Positions 1-7,499 of a DNA stretch of 12,852 nucleotides are shown piece after piece (position 1 is the stretch's first letter; each line of letters opens with the position of its first letter). A program made the position numbers and the translations under genes. The stretch spans positions 1 through 12,852 of the forward strand of contig JAHJCS010000226.1 of assembly GCA_018812465.1 (NCBI GenBank), given 5' to 3'. The DNA comes from Nanobdellota archaeon (GTDB lineage Archaea > Nanobdellota > Nanobdellia > Woesearchaeales > UBA12501). The notes beneath the pieces are model-generated. The model saw only the letters and a program-made list of their open reading frames with translations. It was not told the origin of the DNA and made no database searches.

Positions 1-51
1 AGGAATCTTGCCCTCTGGCTTCTTTCTTTTGAAAATGCTGAATAGACCCAT
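1..51 (-). CDS. 5' end of an unidentified gene, cut by the window edge
   Basis: Only the first 17 codons are visible. They read MGLFSIFKRKKPEGKIP and stay open to the edge. The ATG at 51 is preceded by GAGGT (62-58) at a good ribosome-binding distance, and a TATA-like stretch lies at 111-103. It is in the same orientation as the purF-like gene and starts 105 nt beyond that gene's stop. A hydrophobic start followed by a basic cluster is common in membrane-associated or coiled-coil proteins, but too little is present to name a function. Confidence 0.5.
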   Translation of the reverse strand, partial: MGLFSIFKRKKPEGKIP

Positions 52-57
52 ATGATT

Positions 58-62
58 ACCTC
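58..62 (-). promoter_or_regulatory. Shine-Dalgarno site for the left-edge gene
   Basis: Read on the minus strand, GAGGT is followed by ATG, with seven bases between GAGG and the start codon. This is close to the ideal spacing and supports the start at 51. It also shows that this genome uses ribosome-binding sites as well as leaderless starts. Confidence 0.5.
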
Positions 63-102
63 TTTTTGATTATACTGTAAACACACCCCACTGGATGATA
101 AG

Positions 103-111
103 AATATATAA
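103..111 (-). promoter_or_regulatory. TATA-like box for the left-edge gene
   Basis: TTATATATT on the minus strand lies about 55 nt before the ATG at 51. Transcription starting roughly 26 nt downstream would give a leader of about 30 nt containing the GAGGT site. The gene could instead be read through from the purF-like gene. Confidence 0.3.
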
Positions 112-156
112 TAGTATTAAAAGCTTTGTGAGTATTCTGGAATAGTTAAAGAATGA

Positions 157-1716
157 TTATGCAGCCTTTCCATGGATGCATTCAAGGCAGTACATCTTTT
201 TATCCATCGGCAGATTCTTGAGATTATTCTCAGGACTTTGATAATGGACATAAAGATCATTAGGGTTAATGTCAGGAAACAGTTCCCTGACATGCTCCCT
301 CAGTTTATTGGTCACATAATCATTGATCTTGCCTATATCATAAGCGCCAGCCCTGACTTCATCCCGGGTGATGATTCCGTCTGCTATTGCAGAATTAGCA
401 AACAGCTCCAGGTCAGTAGGGGTATCAATGCCATGGTCACAATGGTAGAACACAGGAGGGCATGCGATAAAGAAGTGGACTTCCTTTGCCCCTGCTTTCT
501 TTGCTACATTATAGATAGCTGCTGAAGTGTCTCCCCTAACTATACTGTCATCAACAAACGCTATGTTCCTGCCCCTCACAGCATAACAATCAATCTTGAA
601 TTCATGCGTTCTTTTTCCTTCAGGCTGGATGAAGTTTCTGTTCACCTGGTGGGTTATGGAATCCTTTACTTTCTCCAGGATATCCTTGTATTCCACTTTT
701 GAATTAAATGACTTGCATCTTCCAGTAAATCCCTGAGCAAAAGTAAGGCCAGAATTCTTGATAGGAACAATCAGATCAAGTTTCCTTGCAACATCATGAT
801 ACTGCTCACAAAGATCAGCTCCATCCCTGTGCCTGTACTCTCCGGCAGATTCAAGTTCAGGTGTCCCTTCTCTTTCATTGATCTCTATGAGACTGTATCT
901 GTCCTTGAAGTATTTGTCCTCAAAAAAGCATTTCAGATAATGCAGGTCTATAAGTACATTAGGTTCTTTATCTAAGTCCTGGGATAATGTCAGGTATTCT
1001 CCAGGAAAGACATGCCTTAAGAATCTGGCTTCATATCCTTTCCCCACAAGATCATCAAATAAACCGCTCTCGGATACAGCAACATTCACTGGCTTTTTGC
1101 TGTACCTCCCTATGACTGAACCTAAACACAAAGGCCTGCGCCCTCTAGGGTCTCTCAGGACATGCACTTCTTCTCCTTCTGAGAACATAAAAGAGTATGA
1201 GCCGTCAACAAGATTCATGAATCTTCTTGCTGCTTTCTCATTTGTATCCTGGCTCAGCATCTCCTGCATAAGGAGCTCTGTGAGGAAGCGCGTATCTACA
1301 GAACACAGTTCATCGCACATCGGTTCCTTTATTGCATTCTGGATCTGATAAAGGTTCGGCTGTATTATTGTACCATTATGCACACCAGCGCCGGTCATTC
1401 CATTATATCTGACCTCAATTGGGTGGATGTTTGCGCTGTCCCTCAGCTCATTCCTGCTGTGGGATGATGTCCTGTATCCAGTATGGCCGATTGCCAGCCT
1501 TGGCTTGAGGGAATGTGAAGCATTCAAAAGAATATCATAGAAATCCCTGCCAATAGCTTTATGGTATCTTTCTGTCTTGAGTATTTTCCTTTTAGAATTT
1601 ATCAGTGTGGCTCCGCAATCATCCTGACCTCTTGACCTCAGAAAGCTAAGGCCATGCACAAGAACCTCTAGAGTGTCCCTGTTATCAGCTGCCTGAACAC
1701 CTATAATCCCACACAT
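157..1716 (-). CDS. purF: Amidophosphoribosyltransferase-like protein (PurF family), glutamine site altered
   Basis: PurF makes 5-phosphoribosylamine from PRPP and glutamine, the first committed step of purine synthesis, in the cytoplasm. The 519-aa product begins MCGIIGV, so Cys2 is exposed as the Ntn nucleophile once Met is removed. RGQD (29-32), HNG (113-115) and RDPRGRRPL (188-196) mark the glutaminase half. FVDDSIVRGDTS (387-398) is the PRPP loop of the phosphoribosyltransferase half. Cys263, Cys426, Cys510 and Cys513 fall where the Bacillus-type enzyme ligates its 4Fe-4S cluster, judged by memory of the family. Oddities: the usual HVRYST motif reads HTGYRT (78-83), so the glutamine-binding Arg position is Gly80 with an Arg two residues later. 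The usual PDSG reads KNSG (320-323), and the chain is somewhat longer than typical. The start has no ribosome-binding site and fits a leaderless mRNA. Membership in the family is firm; an active classical PurF is likely but not certain. Confidence 0.85.
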   Translation of the reverse strand: MCGIIGVQAADNRDTLEVLVHGLSFLRSRGQDDCGATLINSKRKILKTERYHKAIGRDFYDILLNASHSLKPRLAIGHTGYRTSSHSRNELRDSANIHPIEVRYNGMTGAGVHNGTIIQPNLYQIQNAIKEPMCDELCSVDTRFLTELLMQEMLSQDTNEKAARRFMNLVDGSYSFMFSEGEEVHVLRDPRGRRPLCLGSVIGRYSKKPVNVAVSESGLFDDLVGKGYEARFLRHVFPGEYLTLSQDLDKEPNVLIDLHYLKCFFEDKYFKDRYSLIEINEREGTPELESAGEYRHRDGADLCEQYHDVARKLDLIVPIKNSGLTFAQGFTGRCKSFNSKVEYKDILEKVKDSITHQVNRNFIQPEGKRTHEFKIDCYAVRGRNIAFVDDSIVRGDTSAAIYNVAKKAGAKEVHFFIACPPVFYHCDHGIDTPTDLELFANSAIADGIITRDEVRAGAYDIGKINDYVTNKLREHVRELFPDINPNDLYVHYQSPENNLKNLPMDKKMYCLECIHGKAA

Positions 1717-1740
1717 TATAATTGCAGTATCCGGTGTATG

Positions 1741-1757
1741 TATATATTCATTTATAT
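1741..1757 (-). promoter_or_regulatory. Promoter region of the purF-like gene (two overlapping TATA-like boxes)
   Basis: On the minus strand ATATAAAT (1757-1750) is followed closely by ATATATAC-like sequence (1747-1740). The second is centred about 28 nt before the ATG at 1716, as expected for a leaderless mRNA. The first would give a leader of roughly ten bases. I cannot tell which is used. Confidence 0.45.
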
Positions 1758-1792
1758 CCTATTAGTTATATTACCTGAACCCTTGTTTCAAC

Positions 1793-1810
1793 AACAACAA
1801 TCTTTAAATA
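1793..1810 (+). repeat. Distal copy of the carA promoter element
   Basis: AACAACAATCTTTAAATA here matches 17 of 18 bases of the element at 1928-1945, directly upstream of carA. It holds the same TTAAATA core, so it could be a second promoter giving a longer carA leader. A run of six T at 1876-1881 follows, which could end a short transcript. No convincing ORF begins right after it. Confidence 0.5.
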
Positions 1811-1906
1811 AAACTCATGGTCGACAACATCAAGTGATTAAAACAAGGTAAAAAAATTATTTTATAGGCGTAAGCTTTTTTCTTCAGAAACCGCAAAACC
1901 CGTGAA

Positions 1907-1918
1907 TTTAATATGTAT
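1907..1918 (+). repeat. Exact copy of the 12 nt spanning the carA start
   Basis: TTTAATATGTAT occurs here and again at 1968-1979, where it contains the carA ATG. Together with the duplicated promoter element it suggests a partial tandem duplication of the carA start region. The ATG in this copy opens the short ORF at 1913-1942. Confidence 0.5.
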
Positions 1919-1942
1919 AGCCTGAATAACAACAATCATTAA
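1913..1942 (+). other. Possible nine-codon upstream ORF in the carA leader
   Basis: ATG at 1913 opens MYSLNNNNH and a stop at 1940-1942, 31 nt before carA. It would be translated only from a transcript starting at the distal promoter-like element (about 1833). The four Asn codons lie inside the copy of the promoter repeat, so they may be a by-product of that DNA sequence rather than a leader peptide. Confidence 0.2.
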
Positions 1943-1945
1943 ATA
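1928..1945 (+). promoter_or_regulatory. carA proximal promoter element
   Basis: AACAACAATCATTAAATA contains a TATA-type core (TTAAATA, 1939-1945) centred about 32 nt before the carA ATG. The resulting mRNA would start only a few bases before the ATG or at it. No ribosome-binding site is present before the ATG. Confidence 0.5.
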
Positions 1946-1973
1946 CAGGTCTGAACTATCCCTCTTTTTTAAT

Positions 1974-3077
1974 ATGTATGCAATTCTAGCTCTAAAAGAT
2001 GGCACAATATTCAAGGGTAAAGGCTTTGGTTCTCCTTCTGAGGCTGCTGCTGAGGTTGTATTCAACACATCATTGGTTGGATATGAAGAGTCATTGACAG
2101 ATCCTTCTTACAGGGGCCAGATTCTCTGCCTGACTTATCCATTGATAGGGAATTATGGTGTGAGAAGAGGATTGTTTGAATCAGACAGGATACAGGTTGA
2201 AGGCTTTGTAGTAAGAGAGATGAACACATTCAATTATCATAGGAATTCTATAAAAGACATAAACACTTTTCTTGAAGAGCATTCAATACCTGGAATATGT
2301 GAGATTGACACAAGGCTTCTCACAAAGAAGATAAGAGAGCAGGGAGTGATGAATGGAGCCCTGCTTGTCTCAAAGAATGAGATAACAGATGATGATATAG
2401 CAAGAATCAAGAATAAAGCAACAAGTCTTGACAGCATATCCGGAATAGACCTTCTGAAGAATCTGGGAGTGAATGAACCTAAACTCCTGAAAGCACAGGA
2501 TGCAAAAGCCACAATAGCTCTTGTTGATCTTGGGGTCAAGATGAGCATAGTGAGAAACCTCCTGAACAAAGGGCTGAATGTACTTATGATTCCAGGCACA
2601 ACAAAACCAGACCAGTTTGAGGATTACAGAAAAGAGTATAGAATTAAAGGTCTGTTCATCAGCAATGGACCAGGAGATCCTGAGAATGCAACAGATGCAA
2701 TAAAGCTTGTGAGAGAGATGCAAAGCGAGCTTCCGATAGCAGGCATATGCTTCGGCAACCAGATAATCGGCCTTGCAATGGGTGGAAAGACATACAAGCT
2801 AAAGTTCGGCCACAGAGGAGCAAACCAACCAGTGCAGGATATCAGAACAAAGAAAGTCTATATCACCTCACAGAACCATGGTTTTGCAGTTGACAATAAC
2901 TCTCTTGAAGGAACAGGCATGGAAGTATCCATGATAAACCTTAATGATAACAGTGTTGAAGGAATGAAACACAAAAACCTTCCTATCCAGAGTGTGCAGT
3001 TCCATCCAGAGGCAAACCCTGGGCCATGGGACTGTATTGGATGGTTTGATGAGATCAAAAGAATGTTCATAAGATAA
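1974..3077 (+). CDS. carA: Carbamoyl phosphate synthetase small subunit (glutaminase)
   Basis: CarA hydrolyses glutamine and passes ammonia to CarB to make carbamoyl phosphate for arginine and pyrimidine synthesis. The 367-aa protein has the CarA-specific N-terminal domain (about 1-170) and a class I amidotransferase domain (about 180-367). Visible landmarks are NGPGDP (231-236), the nucleophile Cys259 in GICFGNQ, KFGHRGANQP (277-286), SQNHGFAV (299-306) and QFHPEA (342-347), which gives the triad Cys259-His344-Glu346. The length is close to the usual bacterial and archaeal enzyme. carB follows after 32 nt from its likely start, so the two are almost certainly one operon. The start was chosen because the protein begins with the family pattern of short strand plus LKDGTIFKG, and a TATA-type box lies upstream. 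The upstream region carries duplicated elements described separately. Confidence 0.97.
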   Translation: MYAILALKDGTIFKGKGFGSPSEAAAEVVFNTSLVGYEESLTDPSYRGQILCLTYPLIGNYGVRRGLFESDRIQVEGFVVREMNTFNYHRNSIKDINTFLEEHSIPGICEIDTRLLTKKIREQGVMNGALLVSKNEITDDDIARIKNKATSLDSISGIDLLKNLGVNEPKLLKAQDAKATIALVDLGVKMSIVRNLLNKGLNVLMIPGTTKPDQFEDYRKEYRIKGLFISNGPGDPENATDAIKLVREMQSELPIAGICFGNQIIGLAMGGKTYKLKFGHRGANQPVQDIRTKKVYITSQNHGFAVDNNSLEGTGMEVSMINLNDNSVEGMKHKNLPIQSVQFHPEANPGPWDCIGWFDEIKRMFIR

Positions 3078-3100
3078 TTGAGGCCATAAGAAGAATACTG

Positions 3101-3105
3101 GGTGA
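3101..3105 (+). promoter_or_regulatory. Shine-Dalgarno site for the non-AUG carB start
   Basis: GGTGA is an exact match to the anti-Shine-Dalgarno core and ends four bases before ATT at 3110. This equals seven bases after an aligned GGAGG. The ATG at 3140 has no such site, so the spacing points to ATT as the start. Confidence 0.55.
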
Positions 3106-3109
3106 GATT

Positions 3110-6100
3110 ATTCCAAAAAGAAATGATATAAAGAAGATAATGGTGATAGGCTCTGGACCTATTGTGATAGGCCAGGCAGCTGAGTTTGACTATTCAGGAA
3201 GCCAGGCATGCAAAGCGCTCAGAGAGGAAGGCTATATTGTGATTCTGGTCAATTCTAATCCTGCGACAATAATGACTGACACAGACATGGCTGATGTTGT
3301 CTATGTAGAGCCATTGAATGTCCAGACATTATCCAAGATAATAAGGAAGGAGAAACCTGATGGACTGCTTCCGACAATGGGAGGACAGACTGGCCTTAAT
3401 CTTGCAAAAGCACTGAATGATTCAGGAGTCCTAAAAGAAGTTGGTGTCAAGATCCTTGGAACACCTATGAATTCAATAGAAAAAGGAGAGGATAGGGAGT
3501 TATTCAAGAATCTTATGGAAGAGATAGGAGAGCCAGTGCCTAAAGGCGCTGCAATCAAGTCTCTTGAGGAAGCAAGAAAGTTCGTCAATGATGTTGGATT
3601 CCCTGTGATTGTTAGGCCTGCATACACTCTTGGCGGAACAGGAGGAGGTATTGCTTTTGATGAGAAGGATCTTGTTGAGAAAGTGACTTTCGGCCTCAGG
3701 CTCAGCCCAATAAACCAGATACTGATTGAGGAGGCTATTCTTGGAATAAATGAATGGGGAGAGTTTGAGCTTGAAGTGATGAGGGATGGCAATGACAACT
3801 GTATTGTGATCTGCCCAATGGAGAATGTTGACCCAATGGGAATCCATACCGGAGAGAGTATTGTTGTCGCACCAACCCAGGCATTGAATGATCATGATTT
3901 CCAGACACTCAGGTCAAGCGCAATAAAGATAATCAGGGCATTGGGTGTTGAAGGAGGCTGCAACATACAGTTCGGCTTTAATTACAGCACAGGAGAGTAC
4001 AGGATAATAGAGGTCAATCCAAGAGTGAGCAGGAGCTCTGCTCTCGCAAGCAAGGCAACAGGATATCCTATTGCAAGGATTGCTGCAAAAATTGCGATTG
4101 GAATGACTCTTGATGAGATCCCTAATGATGTCACAAAAGAGACAACAGCATGCTTTGAGCCAACAATAGATTATGTTGTTGTCAAGATACCAAGATGGCC
4201 TTTTGACAAGTTCAGGACAGCAGAGAAATGGATAGGCACACAGATGAAATCAACTGGAGAGACAATGGCAATCGGCAGGACATTTGAGGAAGCTCTCCAG
4301 AAAGCAGTAAGGAGCCTTGAGATAGGAAGAAAGGGTTTGGGATTCGATGGAAAGAGGGCAAAGGTAGATGATCTTGAGAAGGAATTCAGGAATCCTACCA
4401 ATGAGAGGATCTTTGCGATACTTGAGGGATTCGGCAGAGGCTACAGCATTGACATGATCCGAAGGATATCAGGAATAAGCCCATGGTTCCTGCAGAAGAT
4501 GAAGAATATCTATGATTTCGGAAATAATATGATGTTCACAAAAGAGGATATCATCAAAGCAAAGAGAATGGGATTCTGTGATGCTCAGATTGCCCACATC
4601 CTGAATAAGAAAGAGGATGAGATAAGGAAATTCAGGATAGATAACAAAATAATTCCCACATACAAGATGGTTGATACATGTGCAGCAGAGTTCAGGGCGC
4701 AAACACCATACCTCTATTCCACTTATGAAAAAGAGGATGAGTCAAATCCAAGCGACAGAGAGAAGATAATGATAATTGGAGGAGGCCCGATAAGGATAGG
4801 CCAGGGAATAGAATTTGATTACTGCTGCGTCCATTCAGTATTCGCCCTAAGAGAGATGGGAGTTGAAGCAATAATAGTGAACAATAATCCAGAGACAGTA
4901 TCAACTGATTTTGACACATCAGACAAGCTTTACTTTGAGCCATTGGCATTTGAGGATGTGCTGAATATTATAGAGAGAGAAAAGCCCAAAGGAGTGATAC
5001 TTCAGTTCGGAGGACAGACTCCGCTGAATCTTGCCATGAAGCTCTATGAGAAAGGAATCAATATTCTAGGCACTCACCCCCTCAATGTGGATATTGCAGA
5101 GGACAGGGAAAAATTCTCTGTGATACTAAATGAGCTAAAGATACCTCAGGCAGAGTTCGGTCTTGCGACATCAGTAGAAGAGGCAAAGAAAATAGTGAAA
5201 AAGATTGGATATCCTGTTCTTGTCAGGCCATCCTATGTTCTTGGCGGAAGAGCAATGCAGATTGTGTATGAAGAAAAAGACCTAATAAGTTATATGCAGG
5301 AGGCTGTTGAGATAAGTCCAGAGCATCCTGTTCTTATTGATAGGTTCCTTGATCATGCGACAGAGATAGATGTTGATGCGATATGTGATGGTGATGATGT
5401 GTTTGTTGCTGCAATAATGGAGCATATAGAAGAGGCAGGTATACACTCAGGAGACTCAACATGTGTCATACCTCCACAGAATCTCTCAAATGATATCAAG
5501 AACAAGATAATAGAACACACAACAAAGCTTGCCAAAGCACTGCATGTAATCGGATTGCTTAATATCCAGTATGCTGTGCAGAAAGGAGAAGTCTATATCA
5601 TAGAGGCAAACCCAAGAGCAAGCAGGACAGTGCCTTATGTGAGCAAGACAATAAATGTGCCTCTTGCAAAAGTAGCCACAAGGATAATGATGGGCAAGAA
5701 GCTTAAAGAGCTTGGCCTGACAGAGTACCGGGAGCCAGGCTATGTCTCTGTGAAAAAACCCATATTCCCTTTCCTAAAGCTCACTGGAGTTGATCCGATA
5801 CTGAGCCCTGAGATGAAATCAACAGGAGAGGTCATGGGTATTGATGTTGATTTTCCAAGGGCATTCTACAAGGCTGAGTCATCAATATATAATGACCTTC
5901 CGCTGAAAGGCAATGTGCTGATAGCAGTGAGCAAGAGGAAGAACAAAGAAGACTTTGTGCAGCTGTCAAAAGAGCTCTCAGAAGCAGGATTCAGGATATT
6001 TGCGACAGAAGGAACACAGAAGTTTTTCCAAGAAAAAGGGATAACTGCGACTGCTGTCCCAAAAGTCAGGGAGGATCCTAAGATAATTGATATGATAAGG

Positions 6101-6313
6101 AACAAAGAGCTCAATCTCATAATCAATGTGCCAGGATCACCAACACCAGGAGCTGATGGATTCAGCATAAGGAGGGCTGCTGTAGAGAACAATGTGCCTT
6201 ACATAGTGACTCTTGAAGCAGCGATAGCCTCTGTCAAGGCAATCAATGCCTTAAAGACAGGAGAGATAATGACAAAATCCCTGCAGGAGTATTATGCTGA
6301 TGATAAAAAATGA
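3110..6313 (+). CDS. carB: Carbamoyl phosphate synthetase large subunit, probable ATT start
   Basis: CarB uses two ATP, bicarbonate and ammonia from CarA to form carbamoyl phosphate. From ATT at 3110 the product is 1067 aa, near the 1073 of E. coli. It has a carboxyphosphate half (about 1-400), an oligomerisation region (400-550), a carbamate-phosphorylating half starting near 551 (MIIGGGPIRIGQG), and a C-terminal MGS-type allosteric domain from about 932. GSGPIVIGQAAEFDYSG and GGQTGLNLAKAL lie in the first half; GGQTPLNLAMKL and the E-N-P-R-related ATP-site residues lie in the second. The first ATG, at 3140, would drop ten residues (PKRNDIKK and neighbours) that match the family N-terminus. 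The frame is open back to a stop at 3050-3052 and has no ATG, GTG or TTG before 3140. ATT, a sequence error or a recent mutation of ATG are the alternatives. It is co-transcribed with carA. The allosteric domain suggests control by nucleotides or ornithine, but its ligand cannot be read here. Confidence 0.95.
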   Translation: MPKRNDIKKIMVIGSGPIVIGQAAEFDYSGSQACKALREEGYIVILVNSNPATIMTDTDMADVVYVEPLNVQTLSKIIRKEKPDGLLPTMGGQTGLNLAKALNDSGVLKEVGVKILGTPMNSIEKGEDRELFKNLMEEIGEPVPKGAAIKSLEEARKFVNDVGFPVIVRPAYTLGGTGGGIAFDEKDLVEKVTFGLRLSPINQILIEEAILGINEWGEFELEVMRDGNDNCIVICPMENVDPMGIHTGESIVVAPTQALNDHDFQTLRSSAIKIIRALGVEGGCNIQFGFNYSTGEYRIIEVNPRVSRSSALASKATGYPIARIAAKIAIGMTLDEIPNDVTKETTACFEPTIDYVVVKIPRWPFDKFRTAEKWIGTQMKSTGETMAIGRTFEEALQKAVRSLEIGRKGLGFDGKRAKVDDLEKEFRNPTNERIFAILEGFGRGYSIDMIRRISGISPWFLQKMKNIYDFGNNMMFTKEDIIKAKRMGFCDAQIAHILNKKEDEIRKFRIDNKIIPTYKMVDTCAAEFRAQTPYLYSTYEKEDESNPSDREKIMIIGGGPIRIGQGIEFDYCCVHSVFALREMGVEAIIVNNNPETVSTDFDTSDKLYFEPLAFEDVLNIIEREKPKGVILQFGGQTPLNLAMKLYEKGINILGTHPLNVDIAEDREKFSVILNELKIPQAEFGLATSVEEAKKIVKKIGYPVLVRPSYVLGGRAMQIVYEEKDLISYMQEAVEISPEHPVLIDRFLDHATEIDVDAICDGDDVFVAAIMEHIEEAGIHSGDSTCVIPPQNLSNDIKNKIIEHTTKLAKALHVIGLLNIQYAVQKGEVYIIEANPRASRTVPYVSKTINVPLAKVATRIMMGKKLKELGLTEYREPGYVSVKKPIFPFLKLTGVDPILSPEMKSTGEVMGIDVDFPRAFYKAESSIYNDLPLKGNVLIAVSKRKNKEDFVQLSKELSEAGFRIFATEGTQKFFQEKGITATAVPKVREDPKIIDMIRNKELNLIINVPGSPTPGADGFSIRRAAVENNVPYIVTLEAAIASVKAINALKTGEIMTKSLQEYYADDKK

Positions 6314-6345
6314 ATTCTCAGGGATATTGCTATTCTATCACTAAA

Positions 6346-6354
6346 TTTATATAA
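6346..6354 (+). promoter_or_regulatory. TATA box of the AmrS-like gene
   Basis: TTTATATAA is centred about 28 nt before the ATG at 6378. The bases between are not Shine-Dalgarno-like, so a leaderless mRNA is expected. The preceding carB stop is only 33 nt upstream, and no clear terminator hairpin separates them. Confidence 0.65.
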
Positions 6355-6377
6355 TTCTGCCCCATTGTTTTTGCTAT

Positions 6378-7391
6378 ATGAAACTGGCCAAGCACTGGGA
6401 TGTGAAGGATGAGAAAAAACAGATGGTCCAGTGCGGACTCTGCCCTCACAGATGTGTGATTGCAGAAGGAAAGATAGGAATATGCAGAGTAAGGCAGAAC
6501 ATCAAAGGAAAACTCTATTCTCTTGTGTATGCAAGGCCCGTTACAACAAGCATTGATCCAATAGAGAAGAAGCCTTTGTTCCATTTCCTGCCAGGAACTG
6601 AATCTTACTCTATAGGCACAGTAGGATGCAACCTGCGCTGCGGCCATTGCCAGAACTGGGAGATAAGCCAGACAGGCCCAGGAGATATTCCAACACTGGA
6701 GGTCAAGCCAGAACAGATTGTGAAGATGACAAAAGAATCTGGCTGCCCAAGCATATCTTATACTTACACAGAACCTACAATCTTCTATGAGTATGTGCTT
6801 GAGACAGCAGTGCTTGCACATGAGGAAGACATAAAGAATGTGATGGTCACGAATGGATACATAAACGAGAAGCCGCTGCGTGAGCTGTACAAGTTCATTG
6901 ATGCTGCGAATGTGGATCTTAAAGGATTCAATGAGGAATTCTATGTCAAAGGATGCGGTGCAAAACTGCAGCCAGTGCTTGATGCACTTAGGATAATGAA
7001 GAAAACAGACACATGGATTGAGCTCACAAACCTCTTAATACCCACAAAGAATGATGATATGAAAGAGATAAAGCAGATGTGCGAGTGGATTGTGTCAGAG
7101 CTTGGGCCAGAGACTCCGCTGCATTTCTCAAGGTTCTTTCCAATGTACAAGCTAAAGAACCTGATGCCGACTCCGGCTGAAACGCTCTCACAGGCAAAAG
7201 AGATTGCTTTGAAATCAGGCCTGAAGTTTGTGTATGTAGGCAATATATCGACAGAGAAGGACCAGAACACATACTGCCCTAAGTGTGGAAAGCTGGTTGT
7301 GGCCAGGAGCGGATTCGGCATTGTGAGCAACAATATCCGCAATAATGCATGCAATTACTGCAAACATCATATTCCTGGAATCTGGGAATAA
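6378..7391 (+). CDS. amrS: AmmeMemoRadiSam-type radical SAM protein
   Basis: A 337-aa radical SAM enzyme of the family usually grouped with AMMECR1 and Memo proteins; its reaction is not established to my knowledge. The SAM-cluster motif C-x3-C-x2-C is CNLRCGHC (Cys84, Cys88, Cys91). Before it lie a cysteine-rich lead (Cys19, 22, 26, 36; CGLCPHRC) and DPIEKKPLFHFLPG (60-73), both hallmarks of this subfamily. At the C-terminus CPKC and CNYC (Cys300, 303, 325, 328) form a rubredoxin/zinc-ribbon-like pair. No AMMECR1 or Memo gene is adjacent in the window. It has its own promoter and is separated from carB by 64 nt. The alternative of a pyruvate formate-lyase activase is less likely, because no glycyl radical partner is seen and the N-terminal signature differs. 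Confidence 0.85.
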   Translation: MKLAKHWDVKDEKKQMVQCGLCPHRCVIAEGKIGICRVRQNIKGKLYSLVYARPVTTSIDPIEKKPLFHFLPGTESYSIGTVGCNLRCGHCQNWEISQTGPGDIPTLEVKPEQIVKMTKESGCPSISYTYTEPTIFYEYVLETAVLAHEEDIKNVMVTNGYINEKPLRELYKFIDAANVDLKGFNEEFYVKGCGAKLQPVLDALRIMKKTDTWIELTNLLIPTKNDDMKEIKQMCEWIVSELGPETPLHFSRFFPMYKLKNLMPTPAETLSQAKEIALKSGLKFVYVGNISTEKDQNTYCPKCGKLVVARSGFGIVSNNIRNNACNYCKHHIPGIWE

Positions 7392-7426
7392 AGGATTTCC
7401 GGACAAAAACAGTTTATACGGAGATT

Positions 7427-7459
7427 CTCTGTCCAGAGCTGAATATCTTACAGTTTTTT
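7427..7459 (+). terminator. Weak terminator-like region after the AmrS-like gene
   Basis: A short inverted repeat (CTCTGTCCAGAG, 7427-7438) is followed by six T at 7454-7459. The stem is only four to five pairs and the T run is about 15 nt away, so the signal is weak. A T run alone can end archaeal transcripts. Confidence 0.25.
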
Positions 7460-7470
7460 CAGAACAAGAC

Positions 7471-7479
7471 ATATAAAAA
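7471..7479 (+). promoter_or_regulatory. TATA box of the lamin-tail gene
   Basis: ATATAAAAA is centred about 25 nt before the ATG at 7500, giving a leaderless mRNA. No ribosome-binding site is seen before that ATG. Confidence 0.6.
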
Positions 7480-7499
7480 CTTCTTGCCCTGTTTCTCTC

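Noticed and set aside
1833..1927. C/D-box RNA candidate between GTGATTA and CTGA in the carA upstream region
   Set aside because: The C box is imperfect, there are no internal D'/C' motifs or closing stem, and the CTGA lies in the duplicated DNA. Nothing supports an RNA gene.
3301..3798. 165-codon minus-strand open frame inside carB
   Set aside because: It is antisense to a highly conserved gene with no promoter or family sequence, so it is a shadow. The same holds for the other long antisense frames, such as 6330-6821 and 10037-10585.
7427..7438. CTCTGTCCAGAG as an intrinsic terminator of the AmrS-like gene by itself
   Set aside because: The stem is only four to five pairs and the T run is not adjacent. 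It is listed only as a weak region.
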